Below, piece by piece: positions 24,323 through 36,551 of a stretch of 64,000 nucleotides of DNA (position 1 is its first letter; each line of letters opens with the position of its first letter). The notes beneath the pieces are model-generated. The model made no database searches, was not told the origin of the DNA, and was given only the letters and a program-made list of their open reading frames with translations. Position numbers and translations under genes: made by a program. The DNA is from Coprinellus micaceus (lineage: Eukaryota; Basidiomycota; Agaricomycetes; Agaricales; Psathyrellaceae), in assembly GCA_951394405.1 (NCBI GenBank), contig OX596334.1:1860001-1924000 (forward strand), read 5' to 3'.

Positions 24323-26674
24323 ATGCCTTCCCTTCGTTTCCTCCACACTCTTTTGTTCGCCACGTTGACGGCGTTGGTGGCCGTCAGGGCTGCCCCCGAG
24401 CTACCTAGTAAAATCTATGGCGTTAACCTCGGTTCTTGGTGAGTCGTCCCCTTCCTTACTCTAGGCGGGCTGACGAACTTGCGGCGTAGGTTGCTAATCG
24501 AGCCTTGGATGCTGCCCCAAGGTATTAGGCTCGACGCCCTTCCCAATACTGCAGCTAACCCTCCCGCGCGGCAGAATGGATCGATATGGGCGGTCAGCAA
24601 TGCGACGACTGCTCTACATGCATCGCTTCAGAATTGTGAGTACTCATACCCTTCGGGAAAACTGGAACACCCACTGAAGTTGGGCGCGTTTCAGTGAATT
24701 CGCCAAGGCTTATCCTACCACCGTTGACGCTACGATGAAGAAGCACTGGTAAGGCCTACCCTATACATCGCTGAGCAATTAAATCACCACCCGAGGACAG
24801 GCAGAGCTGGTTCACCCAGAGCGACGTCAAGCAGCTCGTGGCTGCTGGCATCAATACTGTCCGGGTTCCGGTGCGTCCCCCAAGCCTTCGTATTTCACAT
24901 ATACACCACGCTCTAACTGGTCCCCTTGTTTAACCTCTCAGTTGGGCTACTGGATTGTAGAGCCTTTGGTGGACCGGAAGACTGAGTACTACGCCAAAGG
25001 TGGCTTGTTGCAGTTGGTAAGTCCCCGGAGCCGTACACACCGGGCTCCTTAATGCTCACAGGTGTATGAAGAGGCGTGGTTTGAAGCAGCTCAGGGATGC
25101 TGGGATCACGGTTATCCTTGACCATCATGCTCTCCCCGGCGTTCAGGCTCCTAACCAGATGTTTGCCGGAAGGTACGCTGAGAGGCATTTTAAGATCTGT
25201 TGCCGCATTCAAGTTAGATGCTAACATGCTGACTAGGTGCACGAATGACGCCCAGTTCTACGTGAGCCTTATATCTCATACTCAACAAGGCATGTCTACT
25301 AAACCCCTCCAAGACCCCAGCGAATTATCACCGTGCCCTCATCTGGACTGGCGTTATGACTGCAATTACCCATATCGACCCCGCGTTCAGCGCCGTCGCC
25401 TCAATTGAAGCTATGAACGAGCCCATCATGGACGCAAGCAAGACGCCTGGAATGGGCGATTGTAAGCACATTCCGGCCTGCACCGCTCGTAAGACTGACA
25501 ATGCCTATTTCAGTCCAGAAGAACTTCGTCAAGGTCATTCGCGCCGTTGAGCTATCCCTCGGCATTCCAGCACCAGGCGTCTCCTCAGCTCCTAGCATCC
25601 TCTCGAGCCACAACGTTACCGCAGCCCTCGCAACTCTTTCTGAGAACAAAGACATCTTCAACGACGAAGTTCGGCAGGTTCTGAAAGATATGGTCCCAGT
25701 CTTGGTGAAGGTTGCTGTGCAACTCGCGGCGAACATGAACCTTGACAAGCAGGATCTTCGGGCCGCCTTGAGGAAGAAGAAGGCGTTGACTACGACGTGA
25801 GTCTCTGAATGGGCGCATCTATATCTGTCGAGGTGACCTGACATTCGCGGGTGATGACAATAGCTTCATGGACATTAACTGGCAGTGGGGTGCTAATCGG
25901 GCTAACCCTGCTGATGCCAAGATTGGTCCTCAGGCGTACGACAACCATCTCTACTATTCGTAAGTCTCTCCAGGTGTATAGATTGAGGGGTGTGGACTGA
26001 CAGAATGCTCGTTCTGACTAGGTTCGGCGTAGGTTGTCTCCGTCTTTGATAGATGACTAACCTGGTTAACTTGTGAGTTTAGGGTGTGGCAGAAGCAAAC
26101 GAGGAGGCATACCTTGAGCATGTTTGCAGTAAGTGCTCGTCTTAGGATAGCACGCTTTAAACGTCCGACAAGAATGGTCAGTTGCTAACCTTATTAACGG
26201 CTAGACCTTGACCGCATCGAGAGCGACGCCAGTCTAGGAAACACGCCACTCATGTTCGGAGGTAAGAACAGATGTCCTGTCCTCACGTCGTGAGAGCTGA
26301 AGCGCTACCTACCTTTTGCTCTTAGAATGGGGCTTGTCTACCCAATTCAGCGCTAGCGACGGGTTTTTGAAGAAGTGGGCTGACGCTCAGAAATTCTCTT
26401 ACGGAAAGGGTGCTGGTTGGATCGTAAGTCAAACGAACTATCTGTTTGAAGGATAATGCTCACCTGTCCGTCGTAGTTCTGGAACTTCAAGATTGAAGTC
26501 TCCCAGAAGGCAGGCGAGACGGCGCGACAATGGTATGTCCGTTCTGTACTCGCTGTTAGTCACGCTGATCACCGTGTTAGGTCGTATCTCGAGGGCTTGC
26601 GGAGAGGGTATCTCACCCAGGACCCTACTAAGTTCCATGACCCCAATGTTTGCGCTCCCTACATTAACGCCTGA
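24323..26674 (+). CDS. Glycoside hydrolase family 5, secreted exo-beta-1,3-glucanase-like
   Basis: Secreted glycosidase that probably trims beta-glucan in the cell wall or growth substrate. I rebuilt 17 exons: 24323-24438, 24490-24521, 24575-24635, 24695-24748, 24801-24870, 24942-25016, 25072-25172, 25237-25261, 25314-25461, 25514-25796, 25864-25959, 26022-26028, 26083-26128, 26205-26261, 26326-26423, 26477-26532 and 26581-26674. They total 1419 nt, 472 residues. The signal peptide ends near VAVRA/APELPSK. GH5 landmarks: YGVNLGSWLLIEPWM, GINTVRVPLGYWIVEP, VILDHHALPG, the acid/base Glu in SIEAMNEP and the nucleophile Glu in LMFGEWGLST. A Cys-rich patch (QQCDDCSTC) may form disulphides. Exon 12 is only 7 nt. 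Exact substrate and subfamily are not certain. Confidence 0.88.
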
Positions 26675-28958
26675 GCCGGCTCCAACCTCATACTCCCGCG
26701 ACCTAGAGCGGGTCATAATTTCTCTCAGTCCTTCTTTTCAACGACGATCTTTCCTGCTCGATACCGACTCTCCTTTTCTTCATCTGTAGACGATCTCTTG
26801 GTTAATCCGTTTCGGTCCATCGTTCTGTGGCCCACTATTCCACGAATGCACATATTAGCGACTAGCCCAAAGCTGATGGTGCAGCGGGTGTCCGCCCCTT
26901 CGTCGCGTTTACCTCGGGCCTGTGGTACCGAGCAAGAGTCAGAGGAGACATTTTCTTGACACTTTCGTAAAGGGCGCTCCAAGGCAACATTGGCAAATTT
27001 CGGAATCGGAGGTCCTTAAATTAAATCACTCGGAACTCACCAAGCTCGGATCTATGCCCCATCATTCCGTCGTTCACAAGTCAATCGCGGTATCGAATGA
27101 CGCACACACCTCCTGGCTAGTGGCGGGAAGTAGACATATTGCAGGCCTAACTTGATGAATGGCGGAGCTAGGCCCCCTCGCCACCACCAGAGAGTCGGCA
27201 CGAGGCGCACCGCAATCAATGAGGTCGTCTAGAAAAGTGTATAGTGTGCCTCGAGGCTGCGACATCTTGCGTTGGGAACTGGTTTCAGCGCTCTCACCGG
27301 AAAGGATATATGCATGCCTCGGACAATCAATACATACCTGACAATGACACAGACGTCTGGCTCGTGGCCTCTGGACTGGGTAGAGTAAGCATACTTTTGG
27401 AGTCGGACCGGAGCGGGGGGCCTCAAGCCGGAAGTGCGTAGGGTGGATGTGGTGGACAGAGGAGGAAGGGACACCGGAGAGGTTAGTGCGTGACCTTGCT
27501 GGGCCTGCCAGGGCAATAGAACGCTTTGCTCGGTCGATACGCAATGTCACCAGGTACCCACTTTATGACTCTCATAATGCCAATTTGAATTCATTTATGC
27601 TGTTCATAGTTCTAGAGGGAGGCACCAAAAAGAAGCACAGTCGATTCATCAGCAGGCCAATTGACATGCAACATCTCCAAGGGAGAACGCACTTGGTCTG
27701 CAGACGCGGAAAGTCAGGGTGCCGAGAAGTAGGTAGCCAAAGTGGAGTGAACGAAGCGTAGACAGCCGTGGTGAGTTTTATCCTTCAAAACGGGACCAAG
27801 GCACTGATCATGGAGCTTCGCGATGGGAGACGGTAAAAGTCAAGCCAAATACCATAAAGCGACTGGGTAGGTCGGGGTTGAGCCAGAACAACGGGGCCAG
27901 GCGCTACCATACGTCGAAGAGAGAGACAAATCGGGGGTTCGTAGACTTACCTGGCGCGCAGAATGCTTTCATCGACGCAGACTTCCTTCACGAACGCCAT
28001 GGTACTTCCCGATAGAGTCAAATAGGCGTCGTAGCAGGTGGCATCACCCAACTTCCTTGGTTGCGACAGGGGCTGACGTCGGTGATGGTACTGATGCTGT
28101 CGAATGAAATGAACACTCAGAAGAGAAATAAATCCTCATCGCGGGGGCCAGACCCCGGGCACAATCCGGAGAGACATGAATGCTCTCCACTATCGCGCCG
28201 CCGACATGCTGTTGAGCTCAGTCACCCCAATTCAGGCGAGGGCTACGACGTGAAAGCGGCGTCCGTAAGAAAAAAGCGGGACGCAAATTTCTAATCGCTC
28301 ACCGACCCCGCAATGTTAATAGAGGTAGACATTTGCCGCCTTGTTCTTCACCTCGGAAAGATGTCATGGGGGTGCTTCCAACGGCATATCTCCAACTGAG
28401 TTAGGATTTGCCTCCACTCAGGGTGCTTATTGGTCTGAGAACAAGGATACCTGCTTCTGCAGGTGTTGTTATTAGTTTGTGTGGGTTCATACGGCGCCAA
28501 TCGCTGCGGCGTACCCACCATACCCGCGCTCTGAGGACGACCATGGCAGGACCAGCGTGAAAGTGTCGAGATATGATGTCTTCGGCTATCAGAAGGTGCT
28601 GATGTCGCTGACCAGAGCTGGAGGGGACTGGGACCCATAGTCTCAGTCTGAGTAGCGACACCCCCAACGGCGACAAGCCTGCTTGGAGTACGTATTAGAC
28701 ACTCTCTTCGACGCGGGAGATGGAGAGAGACGTTCCTCGGTGTTTGTGGATTGGCCACGATGGGAAGCTAAGGAAGGGTATTAGCTAAGCGTAATGTATG
28801 CAAAAAAGGAACAAGGCCGAACCGCATCAGTAATTGACAGCTTTTCCAACTGTCGCAAGCAAGCAGTCGCTCGATGGCAGGCTTGACTTTGACTTCCCCA
28901 GTTCATATACCGGCCCTTGTCCAGGCAACCGGAACTCCACCCATCCTTGCCCTCCCCC
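26675..28958. other. 2.3-kb stretch without a supported gene
   Basis: Only short overlapping frames are present. A minus-strand piece near 27.1-27.3 kb (starting SQPRGTLYTFLDDL) and one near 28.35-28.76 kb look weakly protein-like, but neither could be joined to convincing neighbouring exons. The first 200 bp is GH5 3' flank and the last 150 bp is the promoter of the F-box gene. No repeats or RNA genes were recognised. Confidence 0.45.
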
Positions 28959-30586
28959 ATGTCGACCCTCCCCCATGACATCTGGGTCCATGTCGCCCAG
29001 CACCTCCCTGCCCTCTTCGTCCGCGACCTCCTCACCGTGAACCACAGCCTCTTCGAGATAGCGATGGACTGTCGATATCGCCAGCTGATCTTCGCCTACA
29101 TGGATGATAGGATGCTGAAAAATCTCGTCCGATTGAGGTGCGTCGTAGGCGACTCCAGTGACCGCAATATCTGAGCCTTGCCTCCACTGTCACAGAGACC
29201 CGGCCGTCGCCAAACGTGTGCAGATAGTCCACATCTATCCCGGCTTCCTCCCAGACACCCATAGCACCCCGTCCCCGTACGACCAAGCTAAACCGGAATA
29301 CCCAGTCACCAAACGGTCGTTCTTCGCTCTCCTTGTCGCCATCGCAAACGCCCTGCTTGAGCAGCGGAATCCTGCCTCCCGGCATCCGAGGTATCGCATG
29401 ATGCGAGCCCTCCGAAAACAGGAGGATGCCGTGCAGATCCTAGCCGACACCCTGGGTGGCCTTCCAAACCTCACCGACTACCACGTAACCTGGTACGGCC
29501 TGCCAGCAATCTCTTCCGCCCCAGCGCCCTTCGTCATCTCGCCACTCCGGCCCAGCCTTCGGAAACTTTCGCTCAACCTATCACTGGAGAATGTGAAATC
29601 GCTACCATCATCTGACACTCCATTATCACGGCTGGAAGAGTTTCACCTGTGTATCCACTCCGAAAGCGTCCCTGATGAACAAGAAAGGGCATATATCCTC
29701 CAAACGCACCTCGCTCCCGTGATTAGCCGTTTTCGGTCCACTCTCAGGACTCTGGCCATTTCATCATGGGAGCCAGCCGATCTTTCTCCCCTATTCGCCA
29801 ATATCGACCGCATTCCTGCGCTCAACGACTTGACTATCAGCATCCCAGTCGAGTCATGTCATCTAGGGGACCCAGCCGGCGTCAACCGGTTTTTGAAAAA
29901 GCATCGATCAAGCTTGCGGTGTCTTCGACTCTCTGCGACGCAGTACGGAGGAAGAGGGCTCACACCTGACATGTCCTCCCTCCACGAATGGATCGGTAAT
30001 GCCACCGATCGCGTCGTGCTCCCCGAGCTCCGTGTTCTCGATATCACATCCAGCCTGTTCTCCAACGACTCTTCCATCCGATGCCTTCAGAGCTTCTCCC
30101 GCACTCTCTCCTCCTTGACTGTGACTGGTCCCTATAAATCGTACGCTGATGTCGTCGATGTCGTGGACCAGCTTGCGGATTCTCCCGCTTCAGCGAGCAT
30201 GAGAAAGCTGCGGATAGGCCCCGTTTCGCTATCGCCGCAACTCGTAGATCTCGTTGCATCGAGGATCCCTGGTTTATCGCGACTCGAACTTCTCGTTCGC
30301 GACATCCTACCGGTAGCCACGGAGGAGCCATCAGCAGTTGCGAGCAGATCGCCTAAAAACGCACGAATCGTATGTCATTTGTTGCTTGATTCAATTCTAA
30401 TTAAATTAACTCACTTTGCTTGGATAGAGCGCGTTTGTCGCTGAAATGGAGTCCCGACGGTATGCGGGGTGGAACCTACAGCATCTGTCGCTGGTAACAG
30501 ATATTTTACCCGCAGGTAACGACTACGCAGCTCTGCTGGAGGCAGCGTTCTTCGAATGTATACCTTCGTTGCAGTACTTCACCTAG
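28959..30586 (+). CDS. F-box protein (basidiomycete type)
   Basis: Probable substrate-recognition subunit of an SCF ubiquitin ligase. Three exons (28959-29137, 29196-30369, 30428-30586) sum to 1512 nt, 503 residues. The N-terminus reads STLPHDIWVHVAQHLPALFV and RDLLTVNHSLFEIAMDCRYR, the usual fungal F-box pattern (LPxDxxxxIAxxLP..DLL.VN..). It is followed by LRDPAVAKRVQIVHIYPG, a segment common to this large Agaricomycete family. The rest is a run of degenerate leucine-rich units (LSRLEEFHLCI, LRTLAISSWEP, LNDLTISIPV, LRCLRLSATQ, LRVLDITSSLF), consistent with an LRR-like substrate domain. The start at 28959 places the F-box at the N-terminus; an upstream in-frame start gives only a Pro/Ser extension. 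No break was seen. Confidence 0.8.
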
Positions 30587-30989
30587 CGCCAATAAACCCC
30601 ATTTTGGAACTTACTTTAGCCAGTCTACGTTGGACCTGCGCACAGTACTTCATCGTCCTGGTTCTAGAGCAACACGAGGGACCCGGGGATCTGGTTGTAC
30701 AATGTATTGGGTTATGGAGAGGTTCTTGCACGAGGTCTTCGTCTTACGATACCAGGGCTTCGGCATTCGAGATACGGAACCTCCTTCCCTTGAACACATC
30801 TCCGATATTCAGATCGACGACATCTGTTGAAGGGTGCTGGAGAAGGTGCTCGACGGAGATGTGAAGTGAACCGTCACTCTGGCGCGTTCCCTCAGCCTGT
30901 ATGCCCTTCCACGCCGTCGGTTCTAGCCTGCGAAGAGCGTCACAAAGACGGTTGAGTTTCCTTCGACGACGGATGAGTATACGAGCACA

Positions 30990-32026
30990 CTACCTCAACT
31001 TTGCCTCCCGGTCTAGGGCCGTCTCCACGGCCCGTTTCAGCATGTCCTGAAACTCAACAGAACGCCGCAAGACCTTGGGAACCGTACTGCAGAACTCGCG
31101 GAACGTATCCGCTGGTTCGGCCATCCCAAAGGACTGACCACGAGGGATTTGCGACTTCATTTTCTGGCCAGACGACAGATCGGCGTCGAAGTGAGGAGCC
31201 CCGTCGCCCGTGTTCACCGCAGAACGCGACGGCTTGCTCTCCACGAGCACCACGCGCGCCTTGGCAGTCTTCTTGACACTCTTGTCCAGCTCAAGAGCCA
31301 ACGATCTGCTGGGGAAGCGTGATTGCCGCTGCTTCTGGTTTCTGGAAAACGGCGTCGCGCGGGAAACAGACGAGGAAGCGCTCCTGCTCCGCCGCCCGCC
31401 CAAGCGTTTCGTCAGCGCTCCTTTTCTTGCATGGACGATTTTGAAGGGCGCGTTTCTCCCAACGAGGATCGTCTTAAAGGACCCATCTGGCTGTCGAGCA
31501 CCATATTGGTTCGAGGCCGCGGGTAATTCGCTGAACGCATGATCGACGATAGTCATGCTCGAAGAGTTGGAGTCCATGCTCAGGTCAGCGGAATTGGCTG
31601 TGTGAACCAAGTCATCCTCTGCGCCGAATTCGCGTTTAGAATATGCATATATGCGGGTCACAATAGGCGGAGAGATACCATCTAGGGTGTATGCGGCGGT
31701 TGGCATGAGGAAGTCTTCGGCAATACATGCTTCGATCCAGGATACGTCTCGAACCTAGAGGAAGATTTCGAGCGATGGTCAACCAACACGGAAGCAACAG
31801 TGTCGACGGGGCACGTACGATTATCTGCCTGGCCAGCAACCTCCAACACGGTTGAAAACATATTATCCTCAGCTCTCAACGGATTTAGACGCAGAAAACC
31901 GCATTCACTCGCTCAGCTCCGGGTCGTGACCTCCAGCGCAAAACATGGACGTCGCTTCGAAAAACTCAGGTACCATCTGCACTATCTTTCCTCCATTGTT
32001 TTCTGAACGCATTCGAGATGGTGGGA
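30990..32026 (-). CDS. BRCT-domain protein (5' exons uncertain)
   Basis: The main 3' exon (31754-30990) begins VRDVSWIEACIAEDFLMPTA, which matches the last helix of a BRCT repeat (a conserved Trp in a W(I/V)xxCI context). Upstream, a minus-strand piece near 32026-31905 reads NNGGKIVQMVPEFFEATSM, giving the NGGxI core of the same repeat. The joining exon(s) between 31905 and 31755 could not be fixed, so the gene may have a short unseen exon or be damaged there. C-terminal to the BRCT part the protein is basic and Ser-rich (GGRRSRSASSSVSR, KSVKKTAKARVVLVESKPSR) and ends in a short helix (EFQDMLKRAVETALDREAKL). BRCT repeats bind phosphopeptides in DNA-repair and checkpoint proteins. A nuclear role is an inference. 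Confidence 0.5.
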
Positions 32027-32403
32027 GTCAGTCGCAGAGCTGGACAGTAGATATCCCGCTTTTACTCCACAACGCCTTGGTCCTCGTTGGAACTGCCTTG
32101 GTGAAGAACGCTAAGCAACTCGGTCAATGGAACGTAGCGTCAGAATCCAGATAGGTGCACGATGTACCGAGGCCAGTGAACAGCATTGTTGGAGTGATGA
32201 TGGTGGTACGAGGACAAGGAGATCGTTGCTGACGAATCCACATTCCATGAGCTTTCCCCGTGCCTGATAGAGCTCTACCCACTCCGTCAGTAGAGGGCGT
32301 TTGACAGCCGTTTGAACGTTTCTGGATACAATTGACTGGGGAAATTTTCAAAGCAATTCTCCGATTCTCGGGGGTCGCTCAGTCATTTCTACACATTATC
32401 CAG

Positions 32404-32492
32404 GCATCAAGAACCCCCGGCGGGTTTCGATATCAAGGTATCTCGAGGAGTACTTCAATGGCAACGACCCAGGTTGCCACCACCCACCAGTA
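32404..32492 (-). pseudogene. Decayed tRNA-Gly(GCC) copy
   Basis: On the minus strand a block reads GGTGGCAACCTGGGTCGTTG followed by CCA, then further on CCCGCCGGGGGTTC. It matches the intact tRNA-Gly at 54399-54487 across the D arm, 5' anticodon stem, GCC anticodon, variable loop and 5' T stem. It has lost the T loop and 3' T stem (about 8-9 nt between GGTTC and the acceptor), carries a longer, different intron region, and its acceptor ends no longer pair well. It should not fold as a tRNA. It suggests an older duplication of the intron-bearing gene. Confidence 0.6.
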
Positions 32493-33020
32493 CCCAGAAC
32501 AGCATGAGGCAGCGCAAAGCCTGCACCTGAGCGAGGAAGAGAAAGAAAGAGACTGAAAGAGGCCTAACAGAAAAGGAGCATATTCTCCGTGGTTATTACA
32601 CGCCTTAGAACACGCTTGTCGAGTTGCTGATTGAAGGGAGGAAGAGCTCGGGGTGCTTTGACCAAGGCTTCACGTTAAGGCGCCGACCGAAATTTGTGTC
32701 ACCGCTCCTCGAGAAAGACTCATGAGTTGTTGGTTTGTCCTCTTACCACCTCCACCTCCCCAGATGCACCCCAGTCGACCGTCGGAGCTATGGCATCTAC
32801 ATCATGGAGTCCTTTATCTGGAACTATGGGCGTCTCTAGTCTCAATCCGATCCCAAATGAACTTCTGGTATTTTGATCGAGTACCTGCCTGGGGACCTCG
32901 CTGGCATGCTGTCGGCAGGCGTTACATGTTGGGCTATGTGTCGCTGTTTTAGGGGACAAACACTGCCAATCTACGGACTTCTGCTTGCGGCCTGTTCACT
33001 TCCTCTGTTTCTTCTCGCCA

Positions 33021-34854
33021 ATGATCGATTGCCCATCCCACGATCCGTCGATGGCGCCCGACTCCCTCGATGGATCTCCCCCTTCGAACAGGCCTGTCAG
33101 TTTTGAAGTACACCCAGGCCTACCTTTAGAGGGAAAGGACGGCTCCCCTCCCGAGTATAGCGACACGACTTCGTCGGAGTCAACGTAGGCCCCCCTTTGC
33201 TTCTTGCTCCCCTTCATCCCCTAACGACCGAAAGTTCGCGGGCGTTGCCACACAGGGCGGCGTCGTTCTTCCAGAACGCATCCAACTTTACTATGGACCA
33301 TGCGAACTTCAATAACAATCTCCACATCGTTACCATAAGTGCGCCGAGCCTCCGCATTCCCGAAGCCCTGCTCATATGTTTCGTAGACTTAGATCGGTTT
33401 CATGACGGCCGGGCGAGCTATGTTGGTGGTCAATGTCGAAGCCCTGCTGCACTTTCGTCACCGCATAGCCAAGACTGTGCGTGTACCTTAAGGTCATCGC
33501 ATGTCGTTGCGAGTTTGAACACTCCTACACAACAACTTCGATTCGAGTTCTCACAACAAGAGATCGGGTTGAACCGCCCCAAAGGTCAGGTCCCCATCGA
33601 TCGGGGGCACATTCATGTCACCCCGCAGTTTAACGCTCTCCCTCAGCAACGGGAAGCGGAGCTACTGGCTGAAGAACAGGCGACTGATGAGTGCCTCAAA
33701 CGCCTGTCTATGACCTTGGATGGTGCTGTGGTGTCTATGGGGAAAGGGCGTCACCGTGGCAAAGAAGAGCCATGTCACACTCCGGGGCCTCCCACCCAGA
33801 AGCCATGGAGAATAGCGATGGCTGAGCCGAGGCACGGCCTCGGAGTAAGAGAGGCACTTGTGACGATTTTCGGAAAGGAAGATTCTCGAGGAGTTTATAG
33901 TTCCTTGCGCAACTTTACATTCTTCCGGGTGGGTCAGGCCTCACTGCCTGTGTCTAGTCCTCCCTTACCCATATCTACTCTCAGCATACTGCGGCGGGGG
34001 AAAGCAATGGGCAACTGGTTCGATTGCGTTCACGCTTTCTCCCCCACTACAACGGGCTGTCGCGGGAAATTATCGCACGTCTCAACACCCCTGTTAAAGT
34101 GACTATTGCGCGTGTTGTGGAAGACTTACGCCGCGAACGACGAGCATCAGGCTTGGGACAGCCCCTGACCTTTGAAACGGTCCAATCGCGCTTGTCCCAG
34201 CTCGTTTTTCTCCAGACGTCATCGGGTGACGCTACCACTTCGCTTCGAGTGGTGAAGTGCAATCGGGGATCCAGGGTGGCCCCAATTCTTACTGATGCCG
34301 CGGTAGGCCGTTCTGGAGAGAAGTGCTGCTATGCTCTGACGACCATCTATCCAGCAGTATATCATCAGGGTTATGGAGTCGGACGAACCGGATTCCATCC
34401 TCGATGAAGCATTCACGATCCCGAAGACAAGGAAGGGTAAACGAGGTGACAAGCCTAGGCTTCCATCTGGAGAGATTGGAACAAGTCGTACCGAAGGCAC
34501 GGCCGGTTTGGTCGATCTTACCGTCTTGTGTTTTCCACAGACGAACGTGCCTCGGTTCAAGGTATGCGCAGGCGCCTCGCATATCAGGTGCCTTCGCTTA
34601 TGGTTTTTGATAGCTGTGCCATTTGTTGATTAAGTGCTTCGCCTCGAAAGAGGGCGGGCTCACCCCCAAGGCCGAAGTTGGAGCTATTGTAGGTAAGCGG
34701 TCAGGAGGGTCACCTTCACTTGTATCGCCTGTTGACTGAGCCCATAGAATACACGTCCCACTTCTACCACATCCGCGAGGGGGTTATTCCTCGGTTGACT
34801 TCCGAGGTTACCAATGAGGCGATCATATGTACAGAAAATCTATTCCCCATATAA
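33021..34854 (+). CDS. Module gene a: unknown family, subfamily 1 (paralogue of c)
   Basis: Unknown protein, multi-exon. The 3' half is well defined: exons 33985-34302, about 34358-34561, 34614-34692 (79 nt) and 34748-34854 (107 nt). The last two are identical in length to the final exons of gene c. Motifs in order: a charged N-terminal part (QLRFEFSQQEIGLN), then REALVTIFGKEDSRGV, FLPHYNGLSREI, LTFETVQSRLSQLVFLQT, RVVKCNRG, LVDLTVLCFPQTNVPRFK, CHLLIKCFASKEGGLTP and YHIREGVIPRL. No catalytic motif, signal peptide or membrane segment is visible. The start is uncertain: 33021 is the first ATG of a Pro/Ser-rich exon ending near 33187, and the linking exons up to 33540 are not resolved. It converges on gene b with about 310 bp between stops. 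Confidence 0.55.
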
Positions 34855-35166
34855 ATAAATACTCGTGACGAAGTCCGTACGGTACAGCCTGCGCGATCCT
34901 TAGCAGCATCCTATTGAAATCATGTGTATGTAGGTCGGCGAGACGTGCTGTCCGCTCTGAAGGCTCAAACAGCAAGTACGAATAGATGGTGACCGTAGCG
35001 TACAAGAATGAACTACCGAATACGAAGCGCGACGTGAGTGATGGCGTCGCTAGATCACGCGACTCGACGCGTTCCGCGCATAGCCCCTAAGTAACCACCA
35101 CATGTATGTGAAGTCCTGCGGCGAGTTATGCATGGGTGTTTAAGAGATCCACCAGATACATTGGAA

Positions 35167-36551
35167 TCACGCCCCGAACAGCGACTCTGCTTCGTTAATC
35201 GCCTCCTTCCGCCTGCCTTCAGGAAGCAGCTTGATGAAGTCGATGCGTGCACGGAACTGCCTACATAGACTCTCTAGTATCATTCAGCCACGCTGGTTGG
35301 CAAGCCGGTGAAATATGTACACGCACCTATTCTGACGACGGTCTGAGATCTCGGGAGAATGAGGCGGTGATCGAACGATGTCCAAGCCGTCACGGTAAGT
35401 CGTGATATCTAAATGATGGTCAGGTCTATCCACCATGCGGGCGAACAAAGCGGACTGACTGTGAAATTGGAGTCCTCCGGGCTGCTGGGGAACTTCAAGG
35501 CTATGAGTTCCAGGGCCGTCCAACTACTTGGAGTTTGCGAAGTATTCCAGGTCAAGGCATACTTCTGGGAGCTAGATGTATTCAAGTTATGGGCTCCTGG
35601 AAGCTTGTCCTCTCCCAATGCCTCGGGTTCCTCCTGCATTGTTGGAGCAGGCTCAGCTAATACGGCCATCCTCTGATAGAGCGAGCTCCCCTCTTGCCGG
35701 CCAACCAATGTACTGTCGAGTGACTGCGCCCGACCAGGATTACTAGCGCGACCCCCCTTCTTGAACACCGCGGAAACAGCGGAATCAATGGAGAGGCCGC
35801 GTCCGGGTCGCTGCTTGCGACGATCGCCACGATGGTGATATGCAGACGTTTCGCTCTCCGATCGTCCGGAGAGCAGGGCGCTGAGGGGGCCAATGTCGAT
35901 ATCTCGGTCACCTAAGACTCGGGTATCTTCTTTCTTGTCGATAATTACGCCTAAGAGCTTTGGATGTTATGAGAAATTTAAGGCAACACTTGCGAAAACT
36001 GAGGAACGCACTTCAAAGATTGCTCGAGACTTGGGTATCCCAAGCTCCGTGTACCTTCTGAACCAGCAGATCTTGCGTTTGCCCGCTGTCTGTAGGCTTT
36101 TTGGCACTGGCTGCTTGTCGTCCACAGGTTCCAGGAAGCTTGCCTGCATAAAGTAGCTTTGCAGCTCCTCCCACGTGAAGCCACCGGTCACAGGCGCGGA
36201 CTGAGCGCTTAAACCACTCGGACGTTCTCGTGCATCGGCAAGCAGGTGCAAAAGCCGAACTAAGGCAATTTTGACGGCGTCGTCGAACTGCCGGATACCA
36301 CCCTTCAAGGGAGAAATCTGGGGCACTATGGCACAGTATGGGGAGCTCTGGATGTTTCGTTTTCCAAGGGCCTGTGCGGACGTCAGTCCCTGCTTTCTAG
36401 TAAGCGCATGAAGTGCACTCTCCTGGTTGAACTCCGAGTCAAAAGTCTTGGCTAAATGCTCAATTCCTTTGGCCTGATCTTCTCCAAAAATACGTTCGAG
36501 TAACACCTCCAACGGCGTCCGCTGGGCTGCGGAAAGGGTTGGGTTAGCCAT
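35167..36551 (-). CDS. Module gene b: unknown family, subfamily 2 (paralogue of d)
   Basis: Unknown protein. Starts MANPTLSAAQRTP then LEVLLERIFGEDQAKGIEHL and AKTFD, close to gene d (VLQQVLGEDQSKGLKHLSK). Then come SPYCAIVPQISPLKGG, VKIALVRLLHLLA, FTWEELQSYFMQASFLEP and KRKICWFRRYTELGIP. A long disordered middle includes DIDIGPLSALLS, matching DNIDVRPLMELLS of gene d. The C-terminal core is LELIALKFPSSPEDSNFTV. The last exon gives ESLCRQFRARIDFIKLLPE and ends at 35167. The exon matching SAWAS of gene d is hard to place: sequence near 35285-35330 is poor and could mark damage. Intron positions inside the N-terminal part (about 36300-36430) are inferred from gene d. No known domain. Confidence 0.5.

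Noticed and set aside
27075..27550. Minus-strand frame containing SQPRGTLYTFLDDL
   Set aside because: The local sequence looks protein-like with possible splice sites, but no consistent exon set or family motif was found.
28348..28758. 136-codon minus-strand frame starting MANPQTPRNV
   Set aside because: It is Ser/Thr/Arg-rich with no motif, overlaps an equally long frame, and lacks support from neighbouring splice sites.
32766..32960. F-box-like string (LNPIPNELLVF then, one frame over, IEYLPGDLAGML)
   Set aside because: The two halves need a frameshift to join and nothing downstream extends them. It may be a relic, but the evidence is too thin to annotate.
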